Source of the DNA: a bacterium
GTDB taxonomy: Bacteria; Bacillota; Bacilli; Lactobacillales; Streptococcaceae
Reading direction: 5' to 3'
DNA: 64,000 nt
Assembly (NCBI GenBank): GCA_905221545.1
Contig: CAJNDO010000003.1
Location: forward strand, 62,001-126,000
Under the pieces are notes generated by a model. The model saw only the letters and a program-made list of their open reading frames with translations, was not told where the DNA came from and searched no databases. Shown here piece by piece: positions 19,700 through 29,310 of the stretch; position 1 is the first letter of the stretch, and each line of letters starts with the position of its first letter. A program made the position numbers and the translations under genes.

Positions 19700-20041
19700 T
19701 ATACCATGAAAAGGCTACAAATCAGCCCACCAAACTTTGTAATTAAAATTGAATTTTTTAATATGTTTATTACTATATTTTTTGGTACTATACTAAAGGA
19801 GGATGCTCACATAGAAGACAAATTTTGAGAGTTTATAGCTTGAAATTCCCAGTTTTCTGTTGACAAAATTTCCTTAAAGGTATAGGATAAGGGTACTAAT
19901 ACTCGGAGGTAAGGGAGACATGAACAACTAAGTCTATCAAATAAAGAAACTTTATTTAGTAGATCTTGTTTTTGTCTCTTTTTGTGTGCTCTTTTATGCT
20001 CTTTTTCTGGCATGTTAATAGAGTTTTTTTGACATAGAATT
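19700..20041. other. Intergenic stretch with no confident gene
   Basis: About 340 bp between the DUF177 gene and the terminator-like hairpin ahead of the ABC-F gene. On the plus strand two ribosome-site-like sequences precede extremely short frames: AAAGGAGG then ATG CTC ACA TAG near 19803, and CGGAGGTAAGGGAGAC then ATG AAC AAC TAA near 19920. An AT-rich TATACT-like box precedes the first. A 68-codon minus-strand frame (19807-20013) has no family match I know. It may be a decayed gene. Confidence 0.4.
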
Positions 20042-20045
20042 TGGG

Positions 20046-20074
20046 CTCTACTAGGTAAAGTAGAGCTTTTTGTT
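20046..20074 (+). terminator. Terminator-like hairpin ahead of the ABC-F gene
   Basis: GCTCTACT pairs with AGTAGAGC and is followed by TTTTTGTT on the plus strand. It ends about 33 bases before the ABC-F start codon, so it is either the end of an upstream short transcript or an attenuator in the leader of the ABC-F gene, a common arrangement for that class. Confidence 0.65.
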
Positions 20075-20107
20075 ATGCACTATCGACATTCTAGAAAGGG
20101 CAATCAT

Positions 20108-21634
20108 ATGATAAAAATTAATCACCTGACCATCACTCAAAACAAAGATTTACGGGACCTTGTATCAGACTTAAACATGATTATCCAAGACGGGGAAAAG
20201 GTAGCTATTATTGGTGAAGAAGGAAATGGCAAATCAACCTTGCTTAAAACTTTAATGGAGGAAGATTTACCTGATTTCACTATAAAAGGAGAGATCCAGT
20301 CTTACCATCAGTCTCTGGCCTACATTCCTCAAAAACTCCCTGAGGAGCTGAAAAAGAAAACTCTACACGACTACTTCTTTTTAGATACTATTGATTTAGA
20401 CTACAGTGTCCTCTATCGTTTAGCTGAGGAGTTGCATTTTGATAGCGACCGTTTTGCTAGCGACCAAGAAATTGGCAGTCTATCCGGAGGTGAATCTTTG
20501 AAAATTCAGCTCATCCATGAGTTAGCTAAACCCTTTGAGATTCTATTTTTAGATGAACCTTCAAATGACCTAGACCTTGAGACGGTTGATTGGCTAAAAG
20601 GTCAGATTAAAAAGATTAGACAAACTGTTATTTTCATTTCCCATGATGAAGACTTTCTTTCTGAAACGGCTGATACTATTGTCCACTTGCGACTGGTCAA
20701 GCACCGTAAAGAAGCGGAAACACTAGTCGAGCATTTGGACTATGATCGCTACAGTGAGCAAAGAAAGGTTCATTTTGCCAGACAAAGCCAGCAAGCAGCC
20801 AACGACAAAAGAACCTATGACAAAACCATGGAAAAACATCGCCGAGTCAAGCAAAATGTAGAAACTGCCCTTCGGGCTACCAAAGACAGTACTGCAGGTC
20901 GCCTATTGGCTAAAAAGATGAAAACTGTCCTCTCACAAGAAAAACGCTACGAAAGGGCAGCTCAATCCATGACCCAAAAGCCACTTGAAGAGGAACAAAT
21001 CCAACTTTTCTTTTCAGACATCCAACCATTACCAGCTTCTAAAACATTAATCCAACTGGAAAAGGAAAATTTGTCCATTGGCCAGCGCATTTTAGCTCAG
21101 GAGTTACAACTAACGGTCCGTGGCCAAGATAAAATCGGTATCATCGGGCCAAATGGTGTTGGGAAATCAACTCTGTTAGCCAAGTTGCAGCAACTACTAA
21201 GCGCCAAAAGAGAAATTTCACTTGGTTATATGCCACAAGATTACCATGAAAAACTGCAATTGGAGATGTCCCCAGTAGCCTATCTCAGCAAAACTGGGGA
21301 AAAAGAAGAACTACAGAAAATCCAATCCCACCTAGCCAGTCTCAATTTCAGCTATCCAGAGATGAAGCATCAAATTCGCTCCTTATCAGGCGGGCAACAG
21401 GGCAAACTCCTTCTTTTGGATTTAGTGCTGCGCAAACCAAACTTTCTCCTTCTGGATGAACCCACACGAAACTTTTCTCCAACTTCTCAACCCCAAATCA
21501 GAAAACTTTTTGCCACTTATCCAGGCGGTCTCGTCACTGTTTCGCATGACAGACGTTTCTTAAAAGAGGTCTGTACGACCATCTATCGTTTAACAAAACA
21601 CGGTTTAGAGGTCGTTGATCTACAAGATATATAA
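20108..21634 (+). CDS. ABC-F family ATPase
   Basis: 508-residue protein with two ATP-binding cassettes and no membrane helices, the layout of ABC-F ribosome-associated factors. First cassette: Walker A GEEGNGKST, signature LSGGE, Walker B LFLDEPSND. A charged helical linker follows (about 225-300). Second cassette: GPNGVGKST, LSGGQQGK, LLLDEPTRN. The second D-loop reads NFSPTSQP instead of the usual NLD, a departure from active ABC-F proteins. The start at 20108 is preceded by GAAAGGG; an ATG 11 codons upstream falls beside the leader hairpin. Whether it protects against antibiotics or tunes translation cannot be told. Confidence 0.88.
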   Translation: MIKINHLTITQNKDLRDLVSDLNMIIQDGEKVAIIGEEGNGKSTLLKTLMEEDLPDFTIKGEIQSYHQSLAYIPQKLPEELKKKTLHDYFFLDTIDLDYSVLYRLAEELHFDSDRFASDQEIGSLSGGESLKIQLIHELAKPFEILFLDEPSNDLDLETVDWLKGQIKKIRQTVIFISHDEDFLSETADTIVHLRLVKHRKEAETLVEHLDYDRYSEQRKVHFARQSQQAANDKRTYDKTMEKHRRVKQNVETALRATKDSTAGRLLAKKMKTVLSQEKRYERAAQSMTQKPLEEEQIQLFFSDIQPLPASKTLIQLEKENLSIGQRILAQELQLTVRGQDKIGIIGPNGVGKSTLLAKLQQLLSAKREISLGYMPQDYHEKLQLEMSPVAYLSKTGEKEELQKIQSHLASLNFSYPEMKHQIRSLSGGQQGKLLLLDLVLRKPNFLLLDEPTRNFSPTSQPQIRKLFATYPGGLVTVSHDRRFLKEVCTTIYRLTKHGLEVVDLQDI

Positions 21635-21650
21635 ATCTTGAACATAGCAA

Positions 21651-21680
21651 AAATCCAGAGACGACCTCTGGATTCTTTTT
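21651..21680. terminator. Bidirectional terminator between ABC-F gene and htpX
   Basis: AATCCAGAG pairs with CTCTGGATT around a 5-base loop, with T-runs on both strands (TTTTT on plus, ATTTTTGC on minus). It serves the two convergent genes and overlaps the last bases of htpX. Confidence 0.85.
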
Positions 21681-22578
21681 ACATATGTTTCAAACGTTCA
21701 ATCCGTTCTGAGATAGGCGGATGGGTATAAAAGAGTTTTTGGAACCCTCCACCTTTCTTGGGATCATTGATATAAAGTGCGCTGCTGGCAGCATCAACGT
21801 GGTGATGCATCGGCTCGCTATTGTCCAGCTTACGTAGAGCATTAATCATCCCTTGAGGATTGCGCGTCAACTCGACACTGGAAGCATCAGCTAGGAATTC
21901 CCTCTGACGAGAAATAGCTAGTTGCACCAAGGTTGCAGCAAGAGGGGCCAGTACAATGGCTAGTAGAGAAACCACTAGCATAATGATTTCTAAGCCATTT
22001 CCATCTCGGTCATCGTCACTTCGTCTGCGACCTGCGCCACCCCACCACATCATACGACCTGCCATACTAGAAAGCATAGTGATAGCACTAGCAAGGGCAA
22101 CAGCAATAGTCGAAATACGGATATCGTAATTACGAATATGACTAACTTCATGCCCCATAACAGCTTCTAGTTCTTCACGATTCATGATAGCAAGGAGACC
22201 TGACGTCGCAGCAACTGCCGCATTTTGAGGATTAGAACCTGTCGCAAAGGCATTTAAAGAAGAATCCTCAATGATGAAAACACGTGGCATGGGAATCTGA
22301 GCCACCATAGCCATATCTTCCACTACATGGTAAAGGCCTGGTGCCATTTGCTCATCAACTTCACGTGCCCCATTCATAGACATAACAATCTCAGTCGATT
22401 GAAAAATCATGGACAAGGCATAGATAAAGCCGATAATCAGTGCAATAACCAAACTGCCAAGCCCAGACCTCATAAAGAGGTAACCAACCGCATAGCCAAC
22501 CAGAGCTAAGAGTAGGAAAAATACCAGCAACAAAATCCAGGTTTTTCGTTTATTGCTTGCAATTTGATCAAACAACAT
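21679..22578 (-). CDS. htpX: HtpX-type membrane zinc metalloprotease
   Basis: M48-family protease thought to degrade misfolded membrane proteins. The 299-residue protein has two N-terminal membrane helices, the zinc motif HEVSH (in [13 protein letters not shown]), a third zinc ligand in REFLADASS, and two more helices near residues 185-225. The ATG at 22578 ([12 protein letters not shown]) is chosen over a GTG three codons upstream because AGGTGA lies at the right distance. It follows lemA with a single-base gap, the usual lemA-htpX operon. Confidence 0.95.
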   Translation of the reverse strand: MLFDQIASNKRKTWILLLVFFLLLALVGYAVGYLFMRSGLGSLVIALIIGFIYALSMIFQSTEIVMSMNGAREVDEQMAPGLYHVVEDMAMVAQIPMPRVFIIEDSSLNAFATGSNPQNAAVAATSGLLAIMNREELEAVMGHEVSHIRNYDIRISTIAVALASAITMLSSMAGRMMWWGGAGRRRSDDDRDGNGLEIIMLVVSLLAIVLAPLAATLVQLAISRQREFLADASSVELTRNPQGMINALRKLDNSEPMHHHVDAASSALYINDPKKGGGFQKLFYTHPPISERIERLKHM

Positions 22579-22579
22579 C

Positions 22580-23140
22580 TTAGTCACCTAAACCGCTAAA
22601 ATCAACTTTAGGAACTGCCTTTTCCTCTTCTGGTGTTTGAAGGAAATCCGCTGCTTTAAATCCAAACATTCCAGCGATAATATTGCTTGGGAAGGTTTCT
22701 AATTTTACATTGTAGTTGCTGACAACACTGTTGTAGAGTTGACGAGAGTATGAAATTTTATTTTCTGTATTGGTCAATTCCTCTTGCAATTTAACAAAGT
22801 TGGCACTAGCTTTCAAATCTGGATAGCTTTCTGCAACTGCAAAAATACCTGAAACTTGACGAGTGAGGGCATCACTAGCTTTCATAGCTTCTGCTGGTGA
22901 AGTCGCTGCTGCCACTTGGTTACGCAGTTCTGCCACCTTTTCAAGGGTAGAACCTTCATATTTTGCATAACCTTTTACAGTTTCAATCAAGTTTGGCAAG
23001 AGGTCATTTCGACGTTTCAACTGAACATCAATTTGGCTCCAGGCCTCCTTTGTTTGCATACGATTTTTAACCAAACCGTTATAGCTAACAATCACAAAAA
23101 TAACAATCAGAGCTAAAACTCCTAGAATAATCCAAGTCAT
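22580..23140 (-). CDS. lemA: LemA family protein
   Basis: 186-residue membrane-anchored protein with one N-terminal helix ([17 protein letters not shown]) and a helical outside or cytoplasmic domain containing [20 protein letters not shown] and the ending [11 protein letters not shown]. Conserved partner of HtpX; exact role unknown. Begins the lemA-htpX operon, transcribed away from rsmG. Confidence 0.93.
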   Translation of the reverse strand: MTWIILGVLALIVIFVIVSYNGLVKNRMQTKEAWSQIDVQLKRRNDLLPNLIETVKGYAKYEGSTLEKVAELRNQVAAATSPAEAMKASDALTRQVSGIFAVAESYPDLKASANFVKLQEELTNTENKISYSRQLYNSVVSNYNVKLETFPSNIIAGMFGFKAADFLQTPEEEKAVPKVDFSGLGD

Positions 23141-23233
23141 GATATAAGTCCTTTCTGCTTTTAGATTAGTACCAGTATATCAAATTTTTAATGATTGTGG
23201 TAAAATAAGATGATACTAAAGAAGGAAATAACT

Positions 23234-23947
23234 ATGAAACCAGAAACATTTTACAACTTGCTTGCCGAGCAAAATCTTCCGCTTTCGGACCAGCAAAAAA
23301 AACAATTTGAACGTTATTTTGAACTCTTGGTCGAGTGGAATGAGAAGATTAATTTGACAGCTATTACAGATAAGGAAGAAGTTTATCTCAAACATTTTTA
23401 TGATTCGATTGCACCTATTCTGCAAGGCTTGATTCCCAATGAAACTATCAAACTGCTTGATATCGGAGCTGGGGCAGGATTTCCAAGTCTACCAATGAAA
23501 ATTCTCTATCCTCAGTTAGATGTGACCATCATTGATTCACTTAACAAACGCATTAACTTTCTCCAATTGTTGTCTCAAGAACTGGATTTGGACGGTGTTC
23601 ATTTCTACCATGGACGTGCAGAAGACTTTGCCCAAGACAAGAACTTCCGTGCTCAATATGATTTTGTAACAGCTCGTGCGGTTGCCCGTATGCAGGTCTT
23701 GTCTGAATTGACCATCCCTTACCTTAAAGTTGGGGGCAAACTATTGGCACTCAAGGCCAGTAATGCGCCTGAGGAATTGTTAGAAGCTAAGAATGCCCTC
23801 AATCTCCTTTTTAGTAAGGTCGAAGACAATCTCAGCTACGCCCTACCAAATGGAGATCCGCGTTACATCACGGTGGTAGAAAAGAAAAAAGAAACACCAA
23901 ATAAATATCCACGTAAAGCTGGCATGCCAAATAAACGCCCGCTTTAA
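23234..23947 (+). CDS. rsmG: 16S rRNA (guanine-N7) methyltransferase RsmG
   Basis: Methylates G527 of 16S rRNA using S-adenosylmethionine; loss gives low-level streptomycin resistance in many bacteria. The 237-residue protein has the SAM-binding motif [17 protein letters not shown] near residues 73-89 and the ending [14 protein letters not shown]. The start [10 protein letters not shown] at 23234, preceded by GAAGGAA, gives the usual family length; the frame extends eight codons upstream. Confidence 0.96.
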   Translation: MKPETFYNLLAEQNLPLSDQQKKQFERYFELLVEWNEKINLTAITDKEEVYLKHFYDSIAPILQGLIPNETIKLLDIGAGAGFPSLPMKILYPQLDVTIIDSLNKRINFLQLLSQELDLDGVHFYHGRAEDFAQDKNFRAQYDFVTARAVARMQVLSELTIPYLKVGGKLLALKASNAPEELLEAKNALNLLFSKVEDNLSYALPNGDPRYITVVEKKKETPNKYPRKAGMPNKRPL

Positions 23948-23966
23948 TCTTTTTAGTAAAAAAATA

Positions 23967-24129
23967 TTTACAAAGTTTGTAATTTTTGCTATACTATCAC
24001 AAGCAAAGGTTTTTAATGTCATCCCGTGAGGTGACGAAGACGCAGAAATATTTGAAACTCTTTAAAATCTAAATTTTAAAGAAGTTTTACTCTGAGGGCC
24101 TATTGCTGTAAAATAATGGGCTCTTTTTT
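23967..24129 (+). promoter_or_regulatory. Promoter and PyrR attenuator of uraA
   Basis: A strong promoter TTTACA-N17-TATACT occupies 23967-23995. The PyrR-binding loop GTCA-TCCCGTGAGG-TGAC follows at 24018-24035. At 24094-24129 GAGGGCCTATT pairs with ATAATGGGCTC and runs into TTTTTT, an intrinsic terminator. The uracil permease is thus turned off by PyrR when pyrimidines are plentiful. Confidence 0.9.
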
Positions 24130-24151
24130 GATGCCCAAAAGTGAGGTTTAT

Positions 24152-25435
24152 ATGAAACAAGAATCAACTGTTGATTTGTTACTAGACGTTGACCAACGTC
24201 CTTCAGCTGGAAAAGGAATTCTCCTTAGTTTCCAACACGTTTTCGCCATGTTTGGTGCGACCATCTTGGTACCATTGATTTTGGGAATGCCTGTATCTGT
24301 TGCCCTTTTTGCTTCAGGTGTTGGAACACTCATCTACATGATCGCAACTGGTTTTAGAGTTCCAGTTTATCTAGGTTCTTCATTTGCCTTTATCACAGCT
24401 ATGTCACTGGCTATGAAAGAAATGGGTGGGGATGTATCCGCTGCTCAAACAGGGGTTATCTTGACTGGTTTGGTCTACGTCCTTGTTGCTGCTGGTGTTC
24501 GTTTTGCAGGTACAAAATGGATTGATAAACTCTTACCACCAATCATTATTGGTCCTATGATTATCGTTATCGGTCTTGGACTTGCAGGCTCAGCAGTTAC
24601 TAACGCTGGACTTGTAGCGGACGGAAATTGGAAAAATGCTCTTGTAGCGGTTGTTACTTTCCTAATTGCTGCCTTTATCAATACAAAAGGAAAAGGCTTC
24701 CTACGAATCATTCCTTTCCTCTTTGCCATTATCGGTGGTTACCTCTTCGCTCTGGCTCTTGGACTAGTTGACTTTACACCAGTTCTTAAAGCTGACTGGT
24801 TCGAAATTCCTGGTTTCTACTTGCCATTTAGCACAGGTGGTGCCTTTAAAGAGTACAATCTTTACTTTGGTCCAGAAACGATTGCCATCTTGCCAATCGC
24901 TATCGTAACAATTTCTGAACATATCGGTGACCATACTGTCTTGGGTCAAATCTGTGGCCGTCAATTCTTGAAAGAACCAGGTCTTCACCGTACTCTTCTT
25001 GGTGACGGTATCGCAACTTCTGTTTCTGCCTTCCTTGGTGGACCAGCTAATACAACTTATGGAGAAAATACAGGGGTTATCGGTATGACTCGTATCGCTT
25101 CTGTCTCTGTTATCCGTAACGCTGCCTTCATCGCAATTGCCCTTAGCTTCCTTGGTAAATTCACTGCCTTGATTTCAACTATTCCAAACGCTGTACTTGG
25201 TGGTATGTCAATCCTTCTCTATGGAGTTATCGCCAGCAACGGTTTGAAGGTCTTGATTAAAGAACGTGTTGATTTCGCTCAAATGCGTAATCTCATCATC
25301 GCTAGTGCTATGTTGGTACTTGGACTTGGTGGAGCTATCCTCAAACTTGGCCCAGTTACCCTTTCAGGTACTGCCCTTTCAGCCATGACAGGAATCATCT
25401 TGAACTTGATTTTACCATACGAAAATAAAGACTAA
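24152..25435 (+). CDS. uraA: Uracil permease (NCS2 family)
   Basis: Proton-coupled uracil uptake. The 427-residue protein has about 12-14 helices and the NCS2 features SFQHVFAMFGATILVPL near the N terminus, SSFAFITAMS, and ENTGVIGMTRIASVSVIRNAA. The start at 24152 (MKQESTVDLL) has GTGAGG ahead; the frame extends 12 codons upstream into the attenuator, which cannot be translated sensibly. Also called pyrP. Monocistronic. Confidence 0.95.
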   Translation: MKQESTVDLLLDVDQRPSAGKGILLSFQHVFAMFGATILVPLILGMPVSVALFASGVGTLIYMIATGFRVPVYLGSSFAFITAMSLAMKEMGGDVSAAQTGVILTGLVYVLVAAGVRFAGTKWIDKLLPPIIIGPMIIVIGLGLAGSAVTNAGLVADGNWKNALVAVVTFLIAAFINTKGKGFLRIIPFLFAIIGGYLFALALGLVDFTPVLKADWFEIPGFYLPFSTGGAFKEYNLYFGPETIAILPIAIVTISEHIGDHTVLGQICGRQFLKEPGLHRTLLGDGIATSVSAFLGGPANTTYGENTGVIGMTRIASVSVIRNAAFIAIALSFLGKFTALISTIPNAVLGGMSILLYGVIASNGLKVLIKERVDFAQMRNLIIASAMLVLGLGGAILKLGPVTLSGTALSAMTGIILNLILPYENKD

Positions 25436-25452
25436 TAGTCTAAATACACCTA

Positions 25453-25482
25453 ATCCACTCAGACGCCTGAGTGGATTTTTTA
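25453..25482 (+). terminator. Terminator of uraA
   Basis: ATCCACTCAG pairs with CTGAGTGGAT around a 4-base loop and is followed by TTTTT. Confidence 0.85.
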
Positions 25483-25504
25483 ATGTTAAAATAAAAAATT
25501 CTTT

Positions 25505-25537
25505 CTAAAAAAGGAAAGCCCTGCGGCCTTCCTTTGT
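25505..25537 (-). terminator. Terminator of ylxM-ffh
   Basis: On the minus strand AAAGGAAGGCC pairs with GGGCTTTCCTTT (one mismatch) and is followed by TTTTAG. It lies at the ffh stop codon. Confidence 0.8.
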
Positions 25538-25538
25538 C

Positions 25539-27110
25539 TTACTTACGTTTCTTCTTCGCTTTTTTCATTTTATTCGCCATGCGTTTCATGGACTGTTTCA
25601 TGGCAAATTCACCGATTTTACCTTTTAGTCCACCACCAAACATCTGGCTCATATCTGGCATTCCTGCTCCTCCGAGAGCTGACAAGTCAGGCATACCACC
25701 TTGTCCCATCATTCCTTCAAGGGCAGACATATCCATTCCTCCCATATTTGGCATATTTTTAGGAAGGTTGTTTGGATTGATTCCCATCTGCTTCATCATC
25801 TTGTTCATATCACCAGACATAACACCCTGCATGAGCTGTTTAGCTTGGTTAAAGTCTTTGATGAATTTATTGACTTCGACAAAGGTATTTCCAGAACCTG
25901 CAGCGATACGACGACGACGGCTTGGATTTAACAAATCTGGATTTTCACGCTCTTCAGGTGTCATCGAAGACACAATGGCACGTTTACGCGCGATCTGACG
26001 CTCATCCACCTTCATGTTTTGAAGGGCTGGATTGTTGGCCATACCTGGAATCATCTTGAGCAAGTCTTCCATTGGCCCCATGTTTTGCACCTGATCCAAC
26101 TGATCGATGAAATCATTGAAATCAAAGGTGTTTTCACGCATCTTCTCAGCCATTTCAAGGGCTTTTTGCTCATCGTATTCCTGAGAAGCTTTCTCAATCA
26201 GAGTGAGCATATCCCCCATGCCAAGGATACGGCTAGACATACGGTCTGGGTGGAAGGTTTCGATGTCCGTAATCTTTTCACCTGTACCAGTGAACTTGAT
26301 TGGTTTTCCAGTAATGTGACGAACAGACAGAGCCGCACCACCACGAGTATCCCCATCAATCTTAGTAAGGATCACCCCAGTGACTTCTAACTGAGCATTG
26401 AACTCACGCGCAACATTGGCCGCTTCCTGACCAATCATGGCATCAACGACAAGCAGGATTTCATTTGGCTGAGCCAAGGCTTTCACGTCACGAAGCTCAT
26501 TCATCAAAAGCTCATCAATTTGCAATCGACCTGCCGTATCAATCAAGACATAGTCGTTGTGATTGGCTTGGGCTTGTTCCAAACCTTGACGTACAATCTC
26601 CACAGCTGGAACTTCTGTTCCTAGAGCAAAAACTGGTACATCAATCTGTTGTCCCAAGGTTTTAAGCTGGTCAATGGCAGCAGGACGATAAATATCCGCT
26701 GCAATCATTAAAGGACGAGCATTTTCTTCTTTCTTGAGTTTGTTGGCGAGTTTACCAGCAAAGGTTGTTTTACCAGCCCCCTGCAAACCAACCATCATGA
26801 TGATTGTAGGAATCTTAGGAGACTTGATAATCTCAGCCGTATCAGAACCTAAAACAGCTGTCAGTTCCTCATCAACGATCTTGATAATCTGTTGCGCTGG
26901 ATTAAGGGTATCAATGACCTCGTGTCCGACTGCACGCTCACGAACTTTCTTGATAAAGTCCTTTACAACAGGCAAGGCAACGTCGGCCTCAAGCAAGGCC
27001 AAGCGAATCTCTTTGGTTGCCTCTTGAACATCAGCTTCAGAGATTTTTCCTTTTTTACGTAGATTTTTAAAGACGTTCTGTAAACGTTCTGTTAAACTTT
27101 CAAATGCCAT
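25539..27110 (-). CDS. ffh: Signal recognition particle protein Ffh (SRP54)
   Basis: GTPase that binds signal sequences and the 4.5S RNA and docks with FtsY for membrane targeting. The 523-residue protein has the N domain, the G domain (GLQGAGKTTFAGKLA, DTAGRLQ, TKIDGDTRGGAAL) and the methionine-rich M domain with SRRRRIAAGSG for RNA binding. The tail has Gly/Met-rich repeats (GGMDMSALEGMMGQGG) and a basic end. Second gene after ylxM, 11 bases apart. Confidence 0.97.
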   Translation of the reverse strand: MAFESLTERLQNVFKNLRKKGKISEADVQEATKEIRLALLEADVALPVVKDFIKKVRERAVGHEVIDTLNPAQQIIKIVDEELTAVLGSDTAEIIKSPKIPTIIMMVGLQGAGKTTFAGKLANKLKKEENARPLMIAADIYRPAAIDQLKTLGQQIDVPVFALGTEVPAVEIVRQGLEQAQANHNDYVLIDTAGRLQIDELLMNELRDVKALAQPNEILLVVDAMIGQEAANVAREFNAQLEVTGVILTKIDGDTRGGAALSVRHITGKPIKFTGTGEKITDIETFHPDRMSSRILGMGDMLTLIEKASQEYDEQKALEMAEKMRENTFDFNDFIDQLDQVQNMGPMEDLLKMIPGMANNPALQNMKVDERQIARKRAIVSSMTPEERENPDLLNPSRRRRIAAGSGNTFVEVNKFIKDFNQAKQLMQGVMSGDMNKMMKQMGINPNNLPKNMPNMGGMDMSALEGMMGQGGMPDLSALGGAGMPDMSQMFGGGLKGKIGEFAMKQSMKRMANKMKKAKKKRK

Positions 27111-27121
27111 GTTTCTTCCTC

Positions 27122-27454
27122 TTATTCTCTATTATCAATGCTTGTTAAAATTTCTATCTGCTCCTGCAGAAAGTCATCCTTGGGATAGCGCTCCAAAATC
27201 TGGTCAAAAATTTGACTGCGAACAATGTAGTCCGAGTACATGTGCAATTTCATCTCATAATCTTCCAGAATCTTTTCTGTCCGTTTGATATTGTCATAGA
27301 CAGCCTGACGACTGACACCAAACTCCTCGGCAATCTCAGCAAGGCTGTAATCATCAGCGTAGTAGAGCTCTATATAATTCATTTGCTTATCTGTCAACAG
27401 CGCTGCATAAAATTCAAAGAGCGCATTCATACGATTGGTTTTTTCGATTTCCAT
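27122..27454 (-). CDS. ylxM: YlxM/p13-family HTH protein
   Basis: 110-residue helix-turn-helix protein resembling sigma-70 region 4 ([22 protein letters not shown] at residues 31-52). It is encoded just before ffh in most Firmicutes; work in streptococci found that YlxM stimulates the Ffh GTPase and binds SRP components. The 11-base spacing here supports cotranscription. Confidence 0.93.
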
Positions 27455-27544
27455 AACTTTTATTATACCAAAAAATAGCCTAATCTACCATACTAGAAAG
27501 CCAATCCGAGAAGATAGCAAGCTAAATTTGAAAAAGACAAGAGA

Positions 27545-27922
27545 CTAGCCCCAAGTAATTTCCAGTTGATAGCTGGCAAAGGGATGTCCCTCTTGATTTT
27601 GTAGTTGATAATCTAAATAGATCTTTTGTCCATCCACTTGATAACGATTCGTTTGGATAATAAACTCCTGCATACCCATAGGTGTGGGGATATAGGCTAA
27701 ACTATCACTATCCTTTAGAAAGCGCATAATTGTCTTGGGATTGGAAAAACGAGTCATCACCAGTTCTTGAGCATGAAATTTAATCACTACTTTTTCCTTT
27801 TCTTCATTGTAGAAAAGCAAATAGCGATAATCTCCCTTTTCATGCACTTCCACGTCATAAAGCTGGTCAATCACTTCCAACTGCTCATCAAACTGAATCC
27901 TATTTCGCATCCGAATCTTCAC
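27545..27922 (-). CDS. DUF1934 (YwiB-like) beta-barrel protein
   Basis: 125-residue protein, beginning MKIRMRNRIQFDEQLEVIDQ and ending YQLEITWG, with alternating beta-strand pattern typical of the calycin-like DUF1934 family. Conserved in streptococci; function unknown. Single gene, divergent from the HD-domain gene. Confidence 0.78.
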   Translation of the reverse strand: MKIRMRNRIQFDEQLEVIDQLYDVEVHEKGDYRYLLFYNEEKEKVVIKFHAQELVMTRFSNPKTIMRFLKDSDSLAYIPTPMGMQEFIIQTNRYQVDGQKIYLDYQLQNQEGHPFASYQLEITWG

Positions 27923-27981
27923 ATCAAGCCCTCTTTCTTCTCTCTTGTCCTACTATTTTACCAAAAACTCTAGCTTTTTGC

Positions 27982-27987
27982 TATAAT
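27982..27987 (+). promoter_or_regulatory. Extended -10 of the HD-domain gene, possibly leaderless
   Basis: TGCTATAAT lies so close to the ATG at 27994 that transcription would start at or next to the start codon, and no ribosome site can be seen between them. Confidence 0.6.
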
Positions 27988-27993
27988 GGTCAT

Positions 27994-29298
27994 ATGAACG
28001 AAAAAGTATTCCGTGACCCAGTTCACAACTACATCCATGTCAATAATCAAATCATCTATGACTTGATTAATACAAAAGAATTTCAACGTTTGCGTCGTAT
28101 TAAGCAACTGGGAACTTCCAGTTATACCTTCCACGGTGGAGAACATAGTCGCTTCTCTCACTGTCTAGGAGTCTATGAAATTGCACGACGTATCACGGAG
28201 ATTTTTGAAGAAAAATATCCTGAAGAATGGAACCCTGCTGAGTCTCTCTTGACCATGACCTCTGCGCTCCTTCATGACCTCGGGCATGGTGCCTACTCCC
28301 ATACTTTTGAACATCTCTTTGATACAGACCATGAAGCTATTACTCAAGAGATTATCCAAAGTCCTGGGACGGAAATTCACCAAGTCCTGCTACAAGTAGC
28401 GCCAGATTTTCCAGGAAAGGTGGCCAGTGTCATTGACCACACCTATTCTAACAAGCAGGTCGTGCAGCTCATTTCCAGTCAGATTGATGCAGACCGCATG
28501 GACTATCTCTTGCGCGACTCCTACTTTACAGGAGCATCTTATGGGGAATTTGACCTGACTCGCATTCTCCGAGTCATTCGTCCTATCGAAAATGGGATTG
28601 CCTTTCAGCGCAATGGCATGCATGCTATCGAGGACTATGTCCTCAGTCGTTACCAGATGTATATGCAGGTTTATTTCCACCCCGCAACACGCGCCATGGA
28701 AGTTCTCCTACAGAATCTCCTCAAGCGTGCTAAGGAACTCTACCCTGAGGACAAAGACTTCTTTGCACGAACTTCTCCACACCTCCTACCTTTCTTCGAA
28801 AAAAATGTGACCTTGTCTGACTATCTGGATCTGGATGATGGTGTGATGAATACTTACTTCCAGCTTTGGATGACCAGTCCTGACAAGATTCTTGCAGATT
28901 TATCGCAACGCTTTGTCAACCGCAAGGTCTTTAAATCCATTACCTTTTCACAAGAGGACCAAGACCAACTCGCTAGCATGAGAAAATTGGTTGAGGACAT
29001 CGGCTTTGATCCCGACTACTACACAGCCATCCATAAGAACTTTGACCTTCCTTATGATATCTATCGTCCCGAATCTGAAAATCCACGGACACAGATTGAG
29101 ATTTTACAAAAAAATGGAGAACTAGCTGAACTCTCTAGCCTTTCTCCTATCGTCAAATCCCTTGCTGGCAGTCGACACGGAGATAATCGCTTTTATTTTC
29201 CAAAAGAAATGTTGGACCAAAACAGCATCTTCGCAAGCATTACCCAGCAATTTTTACACTTGATTGAGAACGATCATTTTACCCCAAATAAAAACTAG
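27994..29298 (+). CDS. HD-domain phosphohydrolase (dNTPase-like)
   Basis: 434-residue metal-dependent phosphohydrolase related to dGTP triphosphohydrolases and YwfO-type dNTPases. Visible motifs: KVFRDPVHNYIHV at the start, QRLRRIKQLG, the first metal His in EHSRFSHCLG, the HD pair in LLHDLGHGAYSHTFEH, and DADRMDYLLRDSYFTG. Substrate is likely a nucleoside triphosphate by family. No Met further down is a credible alternative start. Followed after 12 bases by a Cof-type phosphatase gene. Confidence 0.9.
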   Translation: MNEKVFRDPVHNYIHVNNQIIYDLINTKEFQRLRRIKQLGTSSYTFHGGEHSRFSHCLGVYEIARRITEIFEEKYPEEWNPAESLLTMTSALLHDLGHGAYSHTFEHLFDTDHEAITQEIIQSPGTEIHQVLLQVAPDFPGKVASVIDHTYSNKQVVQLISSQIDADRMDYLLRDSYFTGASYGEFDLTRILRVIRPIENGIAFQRNGMHAIEDYVLSRYQMYMQVYFHPATRAMEVLLQNLLKRAKELYPEDKDFFARTSPHLLPFFEKNVTLSDYLDLDDGVMNTYFQLWMTSPDKILADLSQRFVNRKVFKSITFSQEDQDQLASMRKLVEDIGFDPDYYTAIHKNFDLPYDIYRPESENPRTQIEILQKNGELAELSSLSPIVKSLAGSRHGDNRFYFPKEMLDQNSIFASITQQFLHLIENDHFTPNKN

Positions 29299-29310
29299 AA
29301 GAGGAATTTT

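Noticed and set aside
19807..20013. 68-codon minus-strand frame between DUF177 and ABC-F genes
   Set aside because: No ribosome site, no family resemblance, basic start then unrelated composition; kept only as part of an unexplained stretch.
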